Shown here piece after piece: positions 1 to 11,656 of a stretch of 64,000 nt of DNA. The first letter of the stretch is position 1, and every line of letters begins with the position of its first letter. Both the position numbers and the translations under genes were made by a program. Below the pieces are notes generated by a model. That model was not told the DNA's origin, ran no database searches, and saw only the letters and a program-made list of their open reading frames with translations. The stretch comes from Lonicera japonica. Its lineage: Eukaryota > Streptophyta > Magnoliopsida > Dipsacales > Caprifoliaceae. The DNA lies in assembly GCA_021464415.1 (NCBI GenBank), contig CM038470.1:42650099-42714098 (forward strand), written 5' to 3'.

Positions 1-3000
1 CGAATTGTAGCCTAAAGGGGGCATCCCATATCGGAAGAACCACCAATTTTGTTGTAAAATCTATATATAACACATAATAACTTGTAAAAGTAGTTGAATG
101 ATAGAGTTCCCACCTCTATAAAGCATTAATTTCATGATTAGAGGCTTGATTGATCTCCATTTATAATGTTTAGAAAACCTAGAAGCTCCCTCCAAGTTTT
201 AATGGTGGTTGAAGGTTGAAGAAGATGATGAACATGGTGAATCTTGAACCAAAGCTTAAATTCATTAAATTGATGCACCAAAAATTCAAGAAGCTCCCTC
301 ACAATCAGCTCTCAAACTCCCTTTCTTTCTCTTTCTTGGAAGCTCTCAAGTAATGGTGAAAACAAAATGAGAAGGAAATGGAGATGAACATATATATAAA
401 CTGCCGTTCTAAATTTTTCGGTTACTGTTTACGCGCTTCACTTTTTGGGACATGCAGTACTGAACTTTGAGCGACCATAATTTATCGCTCGAAAGTTCAA
501 TTATGATGATCTTTATGTTCACGGAAAGCTTATTCAAAGCTGTACAAGTTTCTAAATGGAAGATTTTCCAAATTCTTGATAGATTATTCCCAAAAATGCA
601 TCGAAGTCAGCGCGTTACTACAATGTTACCGAATGAACAACTATTAGCGATTGGCCTATTTCACGCTCAATTTTGACCAAGTAAGATCCTGAAATGGCTT
701 TCGACCAAAACACAAAAGTTGTAAATTGCATAAAAATTTAGATACTTGTGTGAACAAAAACTCAATTTGGCGAGGAACAAAGATGTTGTGCTTTCTCCAA
801 GTTATCCAAAATTATGAAGTCAAGTAAATTAAAAACTTGCAATCTACATCCCGATTTCAACTCGAACCACCCGAAATGACTTATGGTTATTTTAACATGC
901 TTAAATATATTAATGTAACTCGTTGGAAGTCTTCGAGCCATTCAGATCTTTTTGAAGCAACATATGGCTATCCGAATTCCACTTTTGCATTACACGCGAC
1001 TTGTATTGCGATTCCGAGAAATAAAGAAATAGAGGGCATTACATGGTTCGCTTCATTCTATGGTTTAAAAGAGGTAGATCTATGGTGTTCAGTGTTTTAG
1101 CAAAAACGACTAAACGATAGAGAGTGGGAAGAGAAAAATGAGAGACAGAGAGTGGGGAGTATAGGTGTCGACTGTGACGCCTTGTGAGCGAGGAGTACTC
1201 CCTTGGGTGACAAATTGTAGCTCAAAGGGGGCATCCCATATCGGAAGAACCACCAATTTTGTTGTAAAATCTATATATAACACATACTTGTAAAAGTAGT
1301 TGAATGATAGAGTTCCCACCTCTATAAAGCATTAATTTCATGATTAGAGGCTTGATTGATCTCCATTTATAAAGTTTAGAAAACCTAGAAGCTCCCTCCA
1401 AGTTTTAATGGTGGTTGAAGGTTGAAGAAGATGATGAACATGGTGAATCTTGAGCCAAAGCTTGAATTCATTGAATTGATGCACCAAAAATTCAAGAAGC
1501 TCCCTCACAATCAGCTCTCAAACTCCCTCTCTTTCTCTTTCTTGGAAGCTCTCAAGTGGTGGTGAAAACAAAATAATAAGGAAATGGAGATGAACATATA
1601 TATAAACTGCCGTTCTAACTTTTTCGGTTACTGTTCACGCGCGTCACTTTTTGGGACACGCAGTACTGAACTTTGAGCGACCATTATTTATCGCTCGAAA
1701 GTTAAATTATGATGATCTTTATGTTCACGGAAAGCTTATTCAAAGCTCTAAGAGTTTCTAAAAGGATGATTTTCCAAATTCTTGATAGATTATTCCCAGG
1801 AATGCATCGAAGTCAGCGCGTTACTACAATGTTACCGAATGAACAACTATTAGCGATTGGCCTATTTCACGCTCAATTTTGACCAAGTAGGATCCTGAAT
1901 TGGCTTTCGACCAAAACACAATAGTTGTAAATTGCATAAAAATTTAGATACTTGTGTGAACAAAAACTCAATTTGGCGAGGAACAAAGATGTTATGCTTT
2001 CTCCAAGTTATCCAAAATTATGAAGTCAAGTAAATTAAAAACTTGCAATCTACATCCCGATTTCAACTCGAACCACCCGAAATGACTTATGGTTATTTTT
2101 ACATGCTTAAATATATTAATGTAACTCGTTGGAAGTCTTCGAGCCATTCAGTTCTTTTTGAAGCAACATATGGCTATCCGAATTCCACTTCTGCATTACA
2201 CGCGACTTGTATCGCGATTCCGAGAAATAAAGAAATAGAGGGCATTACGTGGTTTGCTTCATTCTATGGTTTAAAAGAGGTAGATCAATGGTGTTCAGTG
2301 TTATAGCAAAAACGACTAAACGATAGAGAGAGGGAAGAGAAAAATGTGAGACAGAGAGTGGGGAGTACAGGTGTCGATTGTGACGCCCTGCGAGCGAGGA
2401 GTACTCCCTTGGGTGACGAATTGTAGCTCAAAGGGGGCATCCCATATCGGAAGAACCACCAATTTTGTTGTAAAATCTATATATAACACATAATAACTTG
2501 TAAAAGTAGTTGAATGATAGAGTTCCCACCTCTATAAAGCATTAATTTCATGATTAGAGGCTTGATTGATCTCCATTTATAATGTTTAGAAAACCTAGAA
2601 GCTCCCTCCAAGTTTTAATGGTGGTTGAAGGTTGAAGAAGATGATGAACATGGTGAATCTTGAACCAAAGCTTAAATTCATTAAATTGATGCACCAAAAA
2701 TTCAAGAAGCTCCCTCACAATCAGCTCTCAAACTCCCTTTCTTTCTCTTTCTTGGAAGCTCTCAAGTGATGGTGAAAACAAAATGAGAAGGAAATGGAGA
2801 TGAACATATATATAAACTGCCGTTCTAAATTTTTCGGTTACTGTTCACGCGCTTCACTTTTTGGGACATGCAGTACTGAACTTTGAGCGACCATAATTTA
2901 TCACTCGAAAGTTCAATTATGATGATCTTTATGTTCACGGAAAGCTTATTCAAAGCTGTACAAGTTTCTAAATGGAAGATTTTCCAAATTCTTGATATAT

Positions 3001-4528
3001 TATTCCCAGAAATGCATCGAAGTCAGCGCGTTACTATAATGTTACCGAATGAACAACTATTAGCGATTGGCCTATTTCACGCTCAATTTTGACCAAGTAG
3101 GATCCTGAATTGGCTTTCGACCAAAACACAAAAGCTGTAAATTGCATAAAAATTTAGATACTTGTGTGAACGAAAACTCAATTTGGCGAGGAACAAAGAT
3201 GTTATGCTTTCTCCAAGTTATCCAAAATTATGAAGTCAAGTAAATTAAAAACTTGCAATCTACATCCCGATTTCAACTCGAACTACCCGAAATGACTTAT
3301 GGTTATTTTAACATGCTTAAATATATTAATGTAACTCGTTGGAAGTCCCCGAGCCATTAAGATCTTTTTGAAGCAACATATGGCTATCTGAATTCCACTT
3401 CTGCATTACACGCGACTTGTATCGCGATTCCGAGAAATAAAGAAATAGAGGGCATTACATGGTTTGCTTCATTCTATGGATTAAAAGAGGTAGATCTGTG
3501 GTGTTTAGTGTTTTAGCAAAAACGAGTAAACGATAGAGAGAGGGAAGAGAAAAATGAGAGACAGGGAGTGGGGAGTATAGGTGTCGATTGTGATGCCCTG
3601 TGAGGGAGGAGTACTCCCTTGGGTGACGAATTGTAGCTCAAAGGGGGCATCCCATATCGGAAGAACCACCAATTTTGTTGTAAAATCTATATATAACACA
3701 TAATAACTTGTAAAAGTAGTTGAATGATAGAGTTCCCACCTCTATAAAGCATTAATTTCATGATTAGAGGCTTGATTGATCTCCATTCATAAAGTTTAGA
3801 CACCCTAGAAGCTCCCTCCAAGTTTTAATGGTGGTTGAAGGTTGAAGAAGATGATGAACATGGTGAATCTTGAACCAAAGCTTGAATTCATTGAATTGAT
3901 GCACCAAAAATTCAAGAAGCTCCCTCACAATCAGCTCTCGAACTCCCTCTCTATCTCTTTCTTGGAAGCTCTCAAGTGATGGTGAAAACAAAATGAGAAG
4001 GAAATGGAGATGAACATATATATAAACAACCATTCTAACTTTTTCGGTTACTGTTCACGCGCGTCACTTTTTGGGACATGCAGTACTGAACTTTGAGCGA
4101 CCATAATTTATCGCTCGAAAGTTCAATTATGATGATCTTTATGTTCATGGAAAGCTTATTCAAAGCTCTACAAGTTTCTAAAAGGAAGATTTTCCAAATT
4201 CTTGATAGATTATTCCCAAAAATGCATCGAAGTCAGCGCGTTACTACAATGTTACCGAATGAACAACTATTAGCGATTGGCCTATTTCACGCTCAATTTT
4301 GACCAAGTAGGATCCTGAATTGGATTTCGATTAAAACATAAAAGTTGTAAATTGCATAAAAATTTAGATACTTGTGTGAACGAAAACTCAATTTGGTAAG
4401 GAACAAAGATTTTATGCTTTCTCCAAGTTATCCAAAATTATGAAGTCAAGTAAATTAAAAACTTGCAATCTATAGCCCGATTTCAACTCGAACCACCCGG
4501 AATGACTTATGGTTATTTTAACATGCTT
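1..4528. repeat. Tandem array of a chimeric ~1.2-kb unit (4 copies)
   Basis: Units start at 1, 1211, 2417 and 3627, giving periods of 1210, 1206 and 1210 bp. The copies differ only by scattered substitutions and small indels. The fourth stops at 4528, where a copia LTR begins. Each unit is a mosaic. One end (for example 2380-2450) closely matches the first ~75 bp of the Cassandra-like LTR at 8788, starting GTGACGCCC. Most of the rest matches the 5' part of the gypsy-type LTRs further right, in reverse orientation. It contains counterparts of 24866-25600 and ends in a reverse-complemented LTR start (GGGCATTACA, 1041 region). Short ORFs of 69 and 87 codons recur in each unit but look like chance products of the repeat. 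The array probably continues left of the window. Confidence 0.9.
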
Positions 4529-6106
4529 TGTAGGTCGGAAAACAACCCTAGAGGGGGGTGAATAGAGTTTTTAAAACTTAATCGGATTTTTAAAAACGAT
4601 TTAATAATATTTAATGTCTATATTTATCAAGCAATTAAGAAACAAAGATAATTCAAATCACGATGAATAAATAGCATAATTTAATAGAGTAAGAGATAGA
4701 AAGATTGAACCGATTGAAGTCGAAGATTTTTTGTCCACACGGTTCGGCTTGTTCCCCCTACTCCGCGGTCGGTTAGTTCCCCGAGAACTTTCACTATTCA
4801 ATCTTCTTCGGGTGAAGATCAAACCTCAATACAAATGTTGTTATGCACGCAACACTCACAATGTAGTTATACACACTACACTTCTCACAAGATATGCTCT
4901 CTTGCTCTACAAAGAAACAAACTCTCTTTTGAAATGAATAATAAATTATTTGTAGTGATACACACCAATACAATAACTCTCAAGTGTATTTGAAGATTAC
5001 AAATGAAGCTCACACTAGTGTTATCAAGATTGATCAAAAATATATAGCTCAAAAGATGAAAGATTGATCAATGAAATGAATTGAATACATGAATAACTTT
5101 GTATATATGTAAAATGAGTTTGTAGAATGATTCAAGTGTGTTATAACATGTCTAGGACCTCATATTTATAGCTTTCAAAACCATATGGCCATTGGGGATG
5201 ATTAAGAAAGGTTTTGGCTCCAAGGTATACATTTTCAAACTTTCTAACAGCTAATTTTGACAAAAATATTGAAATTTGTTTTGTTAATTTCTCCCAATTT
5301 GACCGTTGGATCATGCTCAAATTTTAGTAAAAATTTCCAGGAGATGTTGTCTAACTACTGTAAAGATTTCAAAATGATCGGAGTTTGGGAAGGCCTCCAT
5401 CTTACCGTTAGATCAAAACTGGGCAAAAATTGAGCGAATTTTAAATGTAAAATAAAAATATTTTTGCAATTTAACAATTTAATTCCAAATAAAATTCTAA
5501 TGATTTTTGAACCTCAAAGATATGTTTCTAAGATACCTATTTTTATTAGAGCTTAAAATATGATCATTTAAAATTAATATAAATTTATTTTGAAACTCGG
5601 TCTTTGTAAAATGATGTTTTTCAAATAAATTCAATTTCAAGCTTGTTTGAATCAATCTTTAAAATATGTATGAATACATTTGAGCTATTGGGATTTGATA
5701 AATAAAGTAACTTTACATAAATCTTAAGCACTCACTCAATTATTGAATTAACGAGTCTTCGAATACTTTGATTTGTTTCTTCGAATTGATCTTCATTTGA
5801 AGCTTTTTCCTTGAAGCTTTTCATATAGTGTTTTGATCCTTTGTGCTTCATGATTTGCATTGAGAGATTTAATCTTCCTTGTCTTGTCCAATGATCGAAT
5901 AGTGAAATTTGTGCTTCATGATTTGCATTGAGAGATTTGATCTTCCTTGTCTTGTCCAATGATCGAATAGTGAAAGATTGATCCTTGTCATGTTTTTCTT
6001 GAATTTTCAAGTAAATGAACTGTATACTTATATCAAGAAACATGTTAAATTACACATGATTAATTTATTGTTATTATCAAAATAAGATTAAGACCTTAGG
6101 TCAACA
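4529..6106 (-). repeat. 3' LTR of the Sirevirus-like copia element
   Basis: The LTR is 1578 bp, with TG...CA ends (on the minus strand it starts TGTTGACC and ends CCGACCTACA). It matches the LTR at 10279-11656 in inverted orientation, for example in the GAGTGAGTGCTTA segment near 5730 and 10583. A 68-bp internal tandem duplication starts at 5843 and 5911 (GTGCTTCATG in both). Confidence 0.85.
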
Positions 6107-6120
6107 ATCTCCCCCTTTTT
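6107..6120 (-). other. Polypurine tract (PPT)
   Basis: On the minus strand this reads AAAAAGGGGGAGAT, directly before the TGTTGACC that starts the 3' LTR. This is the expected plus-strand priming site for reverse transcription and it fixes the LTR boundary at 6106. Confidence 0.85.
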
Positions 6121-6489
6121 GATGATGACAATAAATTAATGTGTGTTTATAATAACAAGCATAAATAGCAATAAATGTAAATAAATAATATGCTCCCCCT
6201 CAATTTATGCAAAGATGACAATTAAAAAATATTACAAATATTTGAGATAGTTTTAAAAACCAAAACTAATATATATATATATATATATTATAAATAAACC
6301 TTTCAAAAGTGTGAATGTAAAAAATATTTAAAATCTTACCACAACACCTACACAAAACACACATTTTCTCCCCCTATGGCAACATCAAAAAGGGATCTAG
6401 GCCATGCGAGGAGCGCTGTATATTTTGACTTTTTCCTTTAAAAAGACAGCTTTTCGTCTTTGAGATATATATATATATATTTAATCAAA

Positions 6490-8701
6490 CTAGATGTCAC
6501 AAGCTCTAGTCATACTAAGTTCACGACAGATAGTACAAAAACGATCGTTCGGGAGTGGTTTAGTGAAAATATTCGCAAATTGCGATTCGGTGCTAACGAA
6601 TTCAATATCAACATCACCTTTTTGCACATGATCTCGAATAAAATGATGCCTTATCTCAATGTGCTTAGTACGTGAGTGTTGTATAGGGTTCTTGGTCAAG
6701 CTAATAGCACTTATGTTATCACATTTTATGGGAATGTGGTTAAGACTAATTCCAAAGTCTTCTAGTTGTTGTTTAATATATAAAGTTTGTGCACAACAAC
6801 TTCCGGCCGCCACGTATTCGGCTTCGGCCGTTGAAAGGGCCACCGAATTTTGTTTCTTACTTGACCAAGATACTAGTGCGTGTCCTAGAAAGTGACATGT
6901 TCCACTAGTGCTTTTCCTATCGATTTTACAACCTGCAAAATCTGCATCGGAATAACTTATTAGGTTAAATATGTTCTCTCTTGGATACCACAAACCCAAA
7001 GAACTAGTGCCGGAAAGATAACGAAATATATGTTTTACGGCGTGTAAATGGGATTCTTTTGGATTCGCTTGGAATCGTGCGCATAAACAAACACTAAACA
7101 TGATGTCCGGCCTAGAAGCTGTCAAATAAAGTAAGCTACCGATCATACCTCGATACTTCTTTATGTCGACACTCTTACCACTTTTGTCTTTGTCAAGTTT
7201 CAACGTTGAACTCATAGGCGTACTCATTGATTTAGCGCCTTCCATGTCGAACTTCTTTAAGACTTCCTTCACATATTTCTCTTGATTGACAAAGATCCCA
7301 TCTTTGCATTGCTTTACTTGCAATCCGAGAAAATAATTCATCTCTCCCATCATGCTCATCTCAAATTCCGTTTGCATACAAGTACAAAATTCTATGCAAA
7401 GATTGTCATTAGTAGAACCAAAAATAATATCATCAACATAAATTTGCACAAGTAGCATATCATTGGCATGATTCTTAATGAATAAAGTAGTGTCTACTTT
7501 GCCTCTAACAAATCCATTACTAAGCAAAAATGAACTTAATCTATCATACCATGCTCTAGGTGCTTGTTTCAAGCCATATAATGCTTTAGACAATTTAAAT
7601 ACGTAATTCGGATGCGTATAATTTTCAAATCCGGGAGGTTGTTTCACATAAACTTCCTCTTCAATAAATCCATTCAGGAAAGCACTTTTCACATCCATTT
7701 GATATAATTTGAAATTTTTAAAGCAAGAGTAAACAAGTAGCATGCGAATAGCTTCTAAACGTGCAACGGGTGCATATGTTTCTTCATAATCAATGCCATC
7801 CTTTTGATTATATCCTTGGGTAACGAGTCTAGCTTTATTTCTAACAATAACACCATTTTCATCCTTTTTATTCCGAAATACCCATTTAGTGCCTATAATA
7901 GTATGATCATTTGGTTTGGGAACAAGTGTCCACACTTTATTTCTCTCAAATTGATTGAGCTCTTCTTGCATAGCCATCATCCAAGATTCATCTTGTTCGG
8001 CTTCATTTATGTTTTTAGGCTCATATTGAGAAACAAATGCCACATTATTGCAAACATTTCTTAAGGATGATCTAGTCATGACCTTACTAGATGGATCTCC
8101 AATAATTTGATCAATAGGGTGGTTGGACACAAATTTCCAACTCTTAGGTAAATCATTTGAGTTTTGTTCGCCCTTACTTTCTATCTCCTTAGAAGAAGTT
8201 TCAGCACTCGATGATTCTTCCTTAGATGTATCATTAATTTGAATATCCGAAACTTTTTGGATAATTTCAAATCATTATCGGAATGCACTATGGGTGCAAA
8301 AGGATTAGATTCATCAAAAACAACATGCATAGATTCTTGAACAACTAAACTTTTCTTATTATAAACACGATGAGCTTTACTATTAGTAGCATATCTAAGA
8401 AATATTCCTTCGTCGGATTTAGCATCAAATTTTCCTAAATGATCACGATCATTTAAAATAAAACATTTACAACTAAAAACCTTAAAATATGCAATATTAG
8501 GTTTCTTATCATTCCATAATTCGTAAGGTGTCTTATCTAACTTTTTATGAATAATAACACGATTAGTTACATAGCATGCAGTATTAACAGCTTCTGACCA
8601 GAAATATTCCGGTAAAGAATGTTCATGTAACATAGTTCTAGACATCTCTTAAAGAGATCTATTTTTTCTTTCGACCACACCATTTTGTTGAAGAGTTCTA
8701 G
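6490..8701 (-). pseudogene. Copia pol remnant: integrase C-terminus, reverse transcriptase, RNase H
   Basis: The longest open segment, 6490-8130, gives 546 residues. They cover reverse transcriptase ([11 protein letters not shown], the catalytic YVDDIIFGS) and RNase H ([19 protein letters not shown], ending in the typical tail with FTKPL). A second segment, 8181-8645 in another frame, holds the integrase C-terminal part (SEAVNTACYVTNR, FVVFDESNPF-like region). The frames meet near 8265, which indicates a one-base frameshift. Upstream of 8645 the integrase sequence QQNGVVERKNRSL continues but is interrupted by a TAA stop at about 8649. Coding is lost at 8701. With one frameshift, one nonsense codon and a missing 5' half, the gene is dead. 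The order integrase, RT, RNase H is that of Ty1/copia. Confidence 0.9.
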
Positions 8702-9133
8702 GTGCCGAAATGATACAAATGATATCAGAGCGGACCCCACAGAGTACGATGTGTCGACAAATACGTCGATTCCCTTGAGGGGAAGGATGTGACGCCCTAC
8801 GAGTGAGGAGTACTCCCTTGGGGGGAAGAATTGGAGCTCAAAGGGGGCACATCCCACATCAGAAGATGGGGGATCCTTGAGACCCATATAAGTACGAATT
8901 GGTTGCTAATTAAGTATGAAGCCTTTTGGGGGCTCATTGGCTTCGGATCCCATCAGAACTCCGAAGTTAAGTGAGTATGCGACCAGAATAATCCCAGGAT
9001 GGTTGACCCCCTGGAAAGCTGGTCGTGAACTCCCAGAAACATAGCCGTGAGGGTAGATGGTCCGGGGCTGAGGCCTGGCTAGACGCTGCCCAGAGCGGAC
9101 AATATCGTACTGAGGTGGGACCGGGTCGTTACA
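8702..9133 (+). mobile_element. Truncated Cassandra-like TRIM carrying 5S rRNA sequence
   Basis: The parts in order are a few bases of a 5' LTR end, a primer-binding site TGATATCAGAGC at 8720-8731 (one change from the initiator-tRNA-Met site TGGTATCAGAGC), and a ~55-bp internal region without coding capacity. Next come a polypurine tract GAGGGGAAGGA just before 8788, and a 346-bp 3' LTR at 8788-9133 (TGTGACGCCC...TCGTTACA). The LTR contains a 5S rRNA-related segment, the hallmark of Cassandra elements, which depend on other elements for proteins. Most of the 5' LTR is missing. The element truncates the copia pol gene on its left. Confidence 0.8.
8919..9035 (+). rRNA. 5S rRNA-derived segment inside the TRIM LTR (not a normal 5S gene)
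   Basis: Core plant 5S rRNA blocks are easy to see: GGATCCCATCAGAACTCCG, then AGTTAAGTGAGT (the A-box region) and AGGATGGTTGACCCCCTGG (the C-box region), in the right order and spacing. The 5' and 3' flanks have diverged from canonical 5S, and the segment sits inside an LTR rather than in a 5S array. Whether RNA polymerase III still uses it cannot be told from sequence. Confidence 0.75.
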
Positions 9134-9554
9134 TCGACGGGGTGTGGTGTTGGAATAGAACTCATTGAAGATGTGGTGTGGACGGGCCTGCGATGGACGG
9201 GAGAGAGACAGCGGCACATTGGAGAGGAGAGAAAATGGGGCAGCGTATATATAAGTATGATTAGGAAATAAGGTTAAAACTTAAAATAGGTTTTAAAGTG
9301 AAATTTTTACGATCAGGGTTGGACAGCCTCCAGCCGTACTAGTTAATACCCAAGGATTGGTTATGCATGACAAGGCATTTTATTAACTATTTCCCACAAT
9401 TGATGGTCAAGAAAAGATGCAAAAATCTTGTGTACTAAGTTGACTTATCATAAATGCAACATGATTTGAGGGGTAAGGCTTAGGCTTTGATGGAGATAAG
9501 GATAACATAAGATCTAATTCGTGGATTGAAGCATATTTATATCCAATTCAAGTT
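9134..9554. other. Unassigned repeat-like DNA
   Basis: No gene is visible. A GC-richer stretch to about 9240 is followed by AT-rich DNA. It lies between the TRIM and a gypsy remnant and is probably degraded transposon sequence. Confidence 0.4.
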
Positions 9555-10200
9555 CCTATAGGCCTAGTTACAAGAACATGAGCAAAGAAGTTCAAAAAAG
9601 CACTTAATGGGTTGATTCAAGCAACATGGGCTCAAGCTAATTCATGGAGGTCCATTGCAGGTGTTAATCGAGTGGCTCAAATGCGAGGATGGAATTCCAT
9701 AATTCAAGTCTTAGAATAATCTAGAATATCATATTTTTAAATACTTTTAAATTATAGGACTTATTTAATTATTCAAAAAAAAAGAAGAAGTAATGTTTAT
9801 CAATTAGGGATTGTTTTAGTTTCCTTATTGTGTTTTGAGTAGGTTTCATTTCTACACCGTATTTAAAGGGACCGAACGTATTGTTTTATTCCTTAGACTT
9901 TGATCATTAATATTATTGAGTGAGTTTAATTATCTTTGGTTCTTCACGAACTACTTGAACTTATCAGTTTGTCCATGGCATTCACCTGACTTATCAATCG
10001 GTATTCCGTACCCGATTGCGGTGTCTTTTATTTTCATCAAATCTAATCGTAGAAACGGTCTAAGATCATTAATTTACTACGGATTTTGTGTGTATCTGTG
10101 TCGAGGTTCATTTAACAAATTTATTGTGTTTTTGGTTTTGTGCGATATAATCGTGGGTCGTATCAGGCCCCTTCATATTTAGCTAGGTCTTGCTATATAC
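9555..10200 (+). mobile_element. Ty3/gypsy remnant: polyprotein tail plus LTR-like sequence
   Basis: From 9561 one frame reads GLVTRT-stop-AKKFKKALNGLIQATW. This resembles the GPxTRARAKK...ALNGLIQ tail seen at the end of many plant gypsy polyproteins, here with a nonsense codon. About 150 bp later there is a TATTTAAAGGG promoter-like motif, then a long region ending near GTCGTATCA at about 10170, as expected for an LTR. No second LTR or target duplication was found. It is related in type to the two solo LTRs at 21815 and 45647, which carry the same tail motif. Confidence 0.55.
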
Positions 10201-10278
10201 CCCAAGGGCGAGTACGTGTAAGGATCTTTTGATATATATTTTGGGTACGTGAGTGTTCTCGTTACTTGATATACCTCA

Positions 10279-11656
10279 TGTTAACCTATAAAGTTATTAA
10301 TCTTGTTTTAATAATAACAATATATTAATCATGTGTAATTTAACATGTGCGTTGAATAAAGTTTGGCCACACTTCGAATCATTTTCATCCATGGATTGAT
10401 ATTTGTCAAAATTGACAATCCTAACCGAGATCATACCTCCACAAGTACTCAACACAAAATGGCTTGCACCTCATGACACCATTGATCAAGAAGCTATGAC
10501 ATACCGTTAGAGATCAAGTCAAAAGAACAAACAAAGAATCAAGAAAACAAATCAAGTATTTGAAGAGTCGTTATATCGTAAATTGAGTGAGTGCTTAGAT
10601 TTCTTGTAAAGTTTCTTATTTGATCATTCTAATAACTCAAATATAATCATATATCTTTTATAGATTGATACAAATTCAATATTTTTGAAAACATTACTTT
10701 TCATAAGCCGGTTTTCAAAATATATTCATAATAAATTCATACGAATGATTTTTGAGTTCAATGGAAAATAGGTGTCGTAGAAACACGTTTTCAACATCTC
10801 CTAAGTATTAAAATTGATTTTTGATCAAAATTGTGAAAGTTCAAATTTTGGGATTTTGTCCGAATGGATAGAGGCCATTAGTCGACTAAGGGCCATCAGT
10901 CGACTGATGAGCCTTGTTCAGTCAATTGATGCCTCAAAATATAGCCGTTAGATTTCTGATTTTTGCAACTTTTTTAAAGCAATCTCTACACCTATCCTCC
11001 AAAATGGCCATATATTATTTGGGACTATAGATTGGGTATCCTAGACACTTTTAAACCTTATTAAATCACTATTTCATCTATCTATCATTCTATCATCAAT
11101 ATTCAAAAGATTCAAGTCATTGTTTGATCAATTCATTATTATTTTAAGCTATAAATTTTGATCAAATTTGATAACTCTAATGTGTGCTTCATCTTTCATC
11201 CTTGTATACACTTGAGAGTTATTGCACATTGGTGTGTATCACCAAAACAAATTATATTCATCCATTCGTGAGAGGATTTCTCATTGTAGTGCAAGAGTAT
11301 TTCTTGTGAGAGTGTATTGATAAGATTACACTTGTCAAATGTTTGATTTTCACCCATAAGAAAATTGGTTTGTGGAATTTCTTGAGATAACTACTTAGGC
11401 GCGGTCGTATGGTCTAAACAATCAAACCGCGTGAACAAAAAGTCATTGGCTTATGTGGTTCTATATTTCTAAACTCAAGCTATTTATTTACTAGTATTTA
11501 TACTTGTTGCTTGAACTCGTGATTGATTGCTTTGCTAATTTCCTTGATATATAATTAGTTAAAGTTTTACCACTTAAACCTTTTTGAAACTACATAAATT
11601 CTGCATTAGATTTCAAAAACCCTATTCACCCCTTTTAGGGTTTTTCCTGACCTACA
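10279..11656 (+). repeat. Solo LTR of the Sirevirus-like copia family
   Basis: It starts TGTTAACCTATAAAG and ends TTCCTGACCTACA (1378 bp). It is the same family as the LTR at 4529-6106 but in the opposite orientation, so the two cannot be a pair from one element. No internal region, primer site or clear 5-bp duplication flanks it (CCTCA and CTCGG). A second GACCTACACTCG about 75 bp downstream suggests local rearrangement at its 3' edge. Confidence 0.8.

Larger units (their letters stand above)
4529..8701 (-). mobile_element. Truncated Sirevirus-like Ty1/copia retrotransposon
   Basis: This is a minus-strand element with its 3' LTR on the left (4529-6106), a polypurine tract next to it (6107-6120), and a degraded pol gene. 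Gag, protease, the N-terminal integrase, the primer-binding site and the 5' LTR are missing, because the element is cut at about 8701 where the Cassandra-like TRIM begins. It lies inside the fourth unit of the tandem array, so it inserted after that array formed. The long LTR and the pol sequence suggest a Sirevirus-type copia element; that lineage call is inferred from recalled family features. Confidence 0.85.

Noticed and set aside
467..4302. Recurrent 69- and 87-codon ORFs in the tandem array as a conserved small-protein family
   Set aside because: They recur only because the DNA is repeated, start at non-ATG codons, and lie in sequence homologous to non-coding LTR regions.
1..4528. CRISPR-like direct repeats
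   Set aside because: The units are 1.2 kb and head to tail with no spacers; this is plant retroelement-derived tandem DNA.
8567..8887. 106-codon minus-strand ORF
   Set aside because: It crosses the junction between the copia pol gene and the Cassandra-like element and is an accidental fusion.
8919..9035. Functional 5S rRNA gene
   Set aside because: It lies inside a TRIM LTR between a PPT and the LTR end and is diverged at both flanks.
9916..10182. 88-codon ORF
   Set aside because: It lies in the LTR-like part of the gypsy remnant and has no recognisable protein features.
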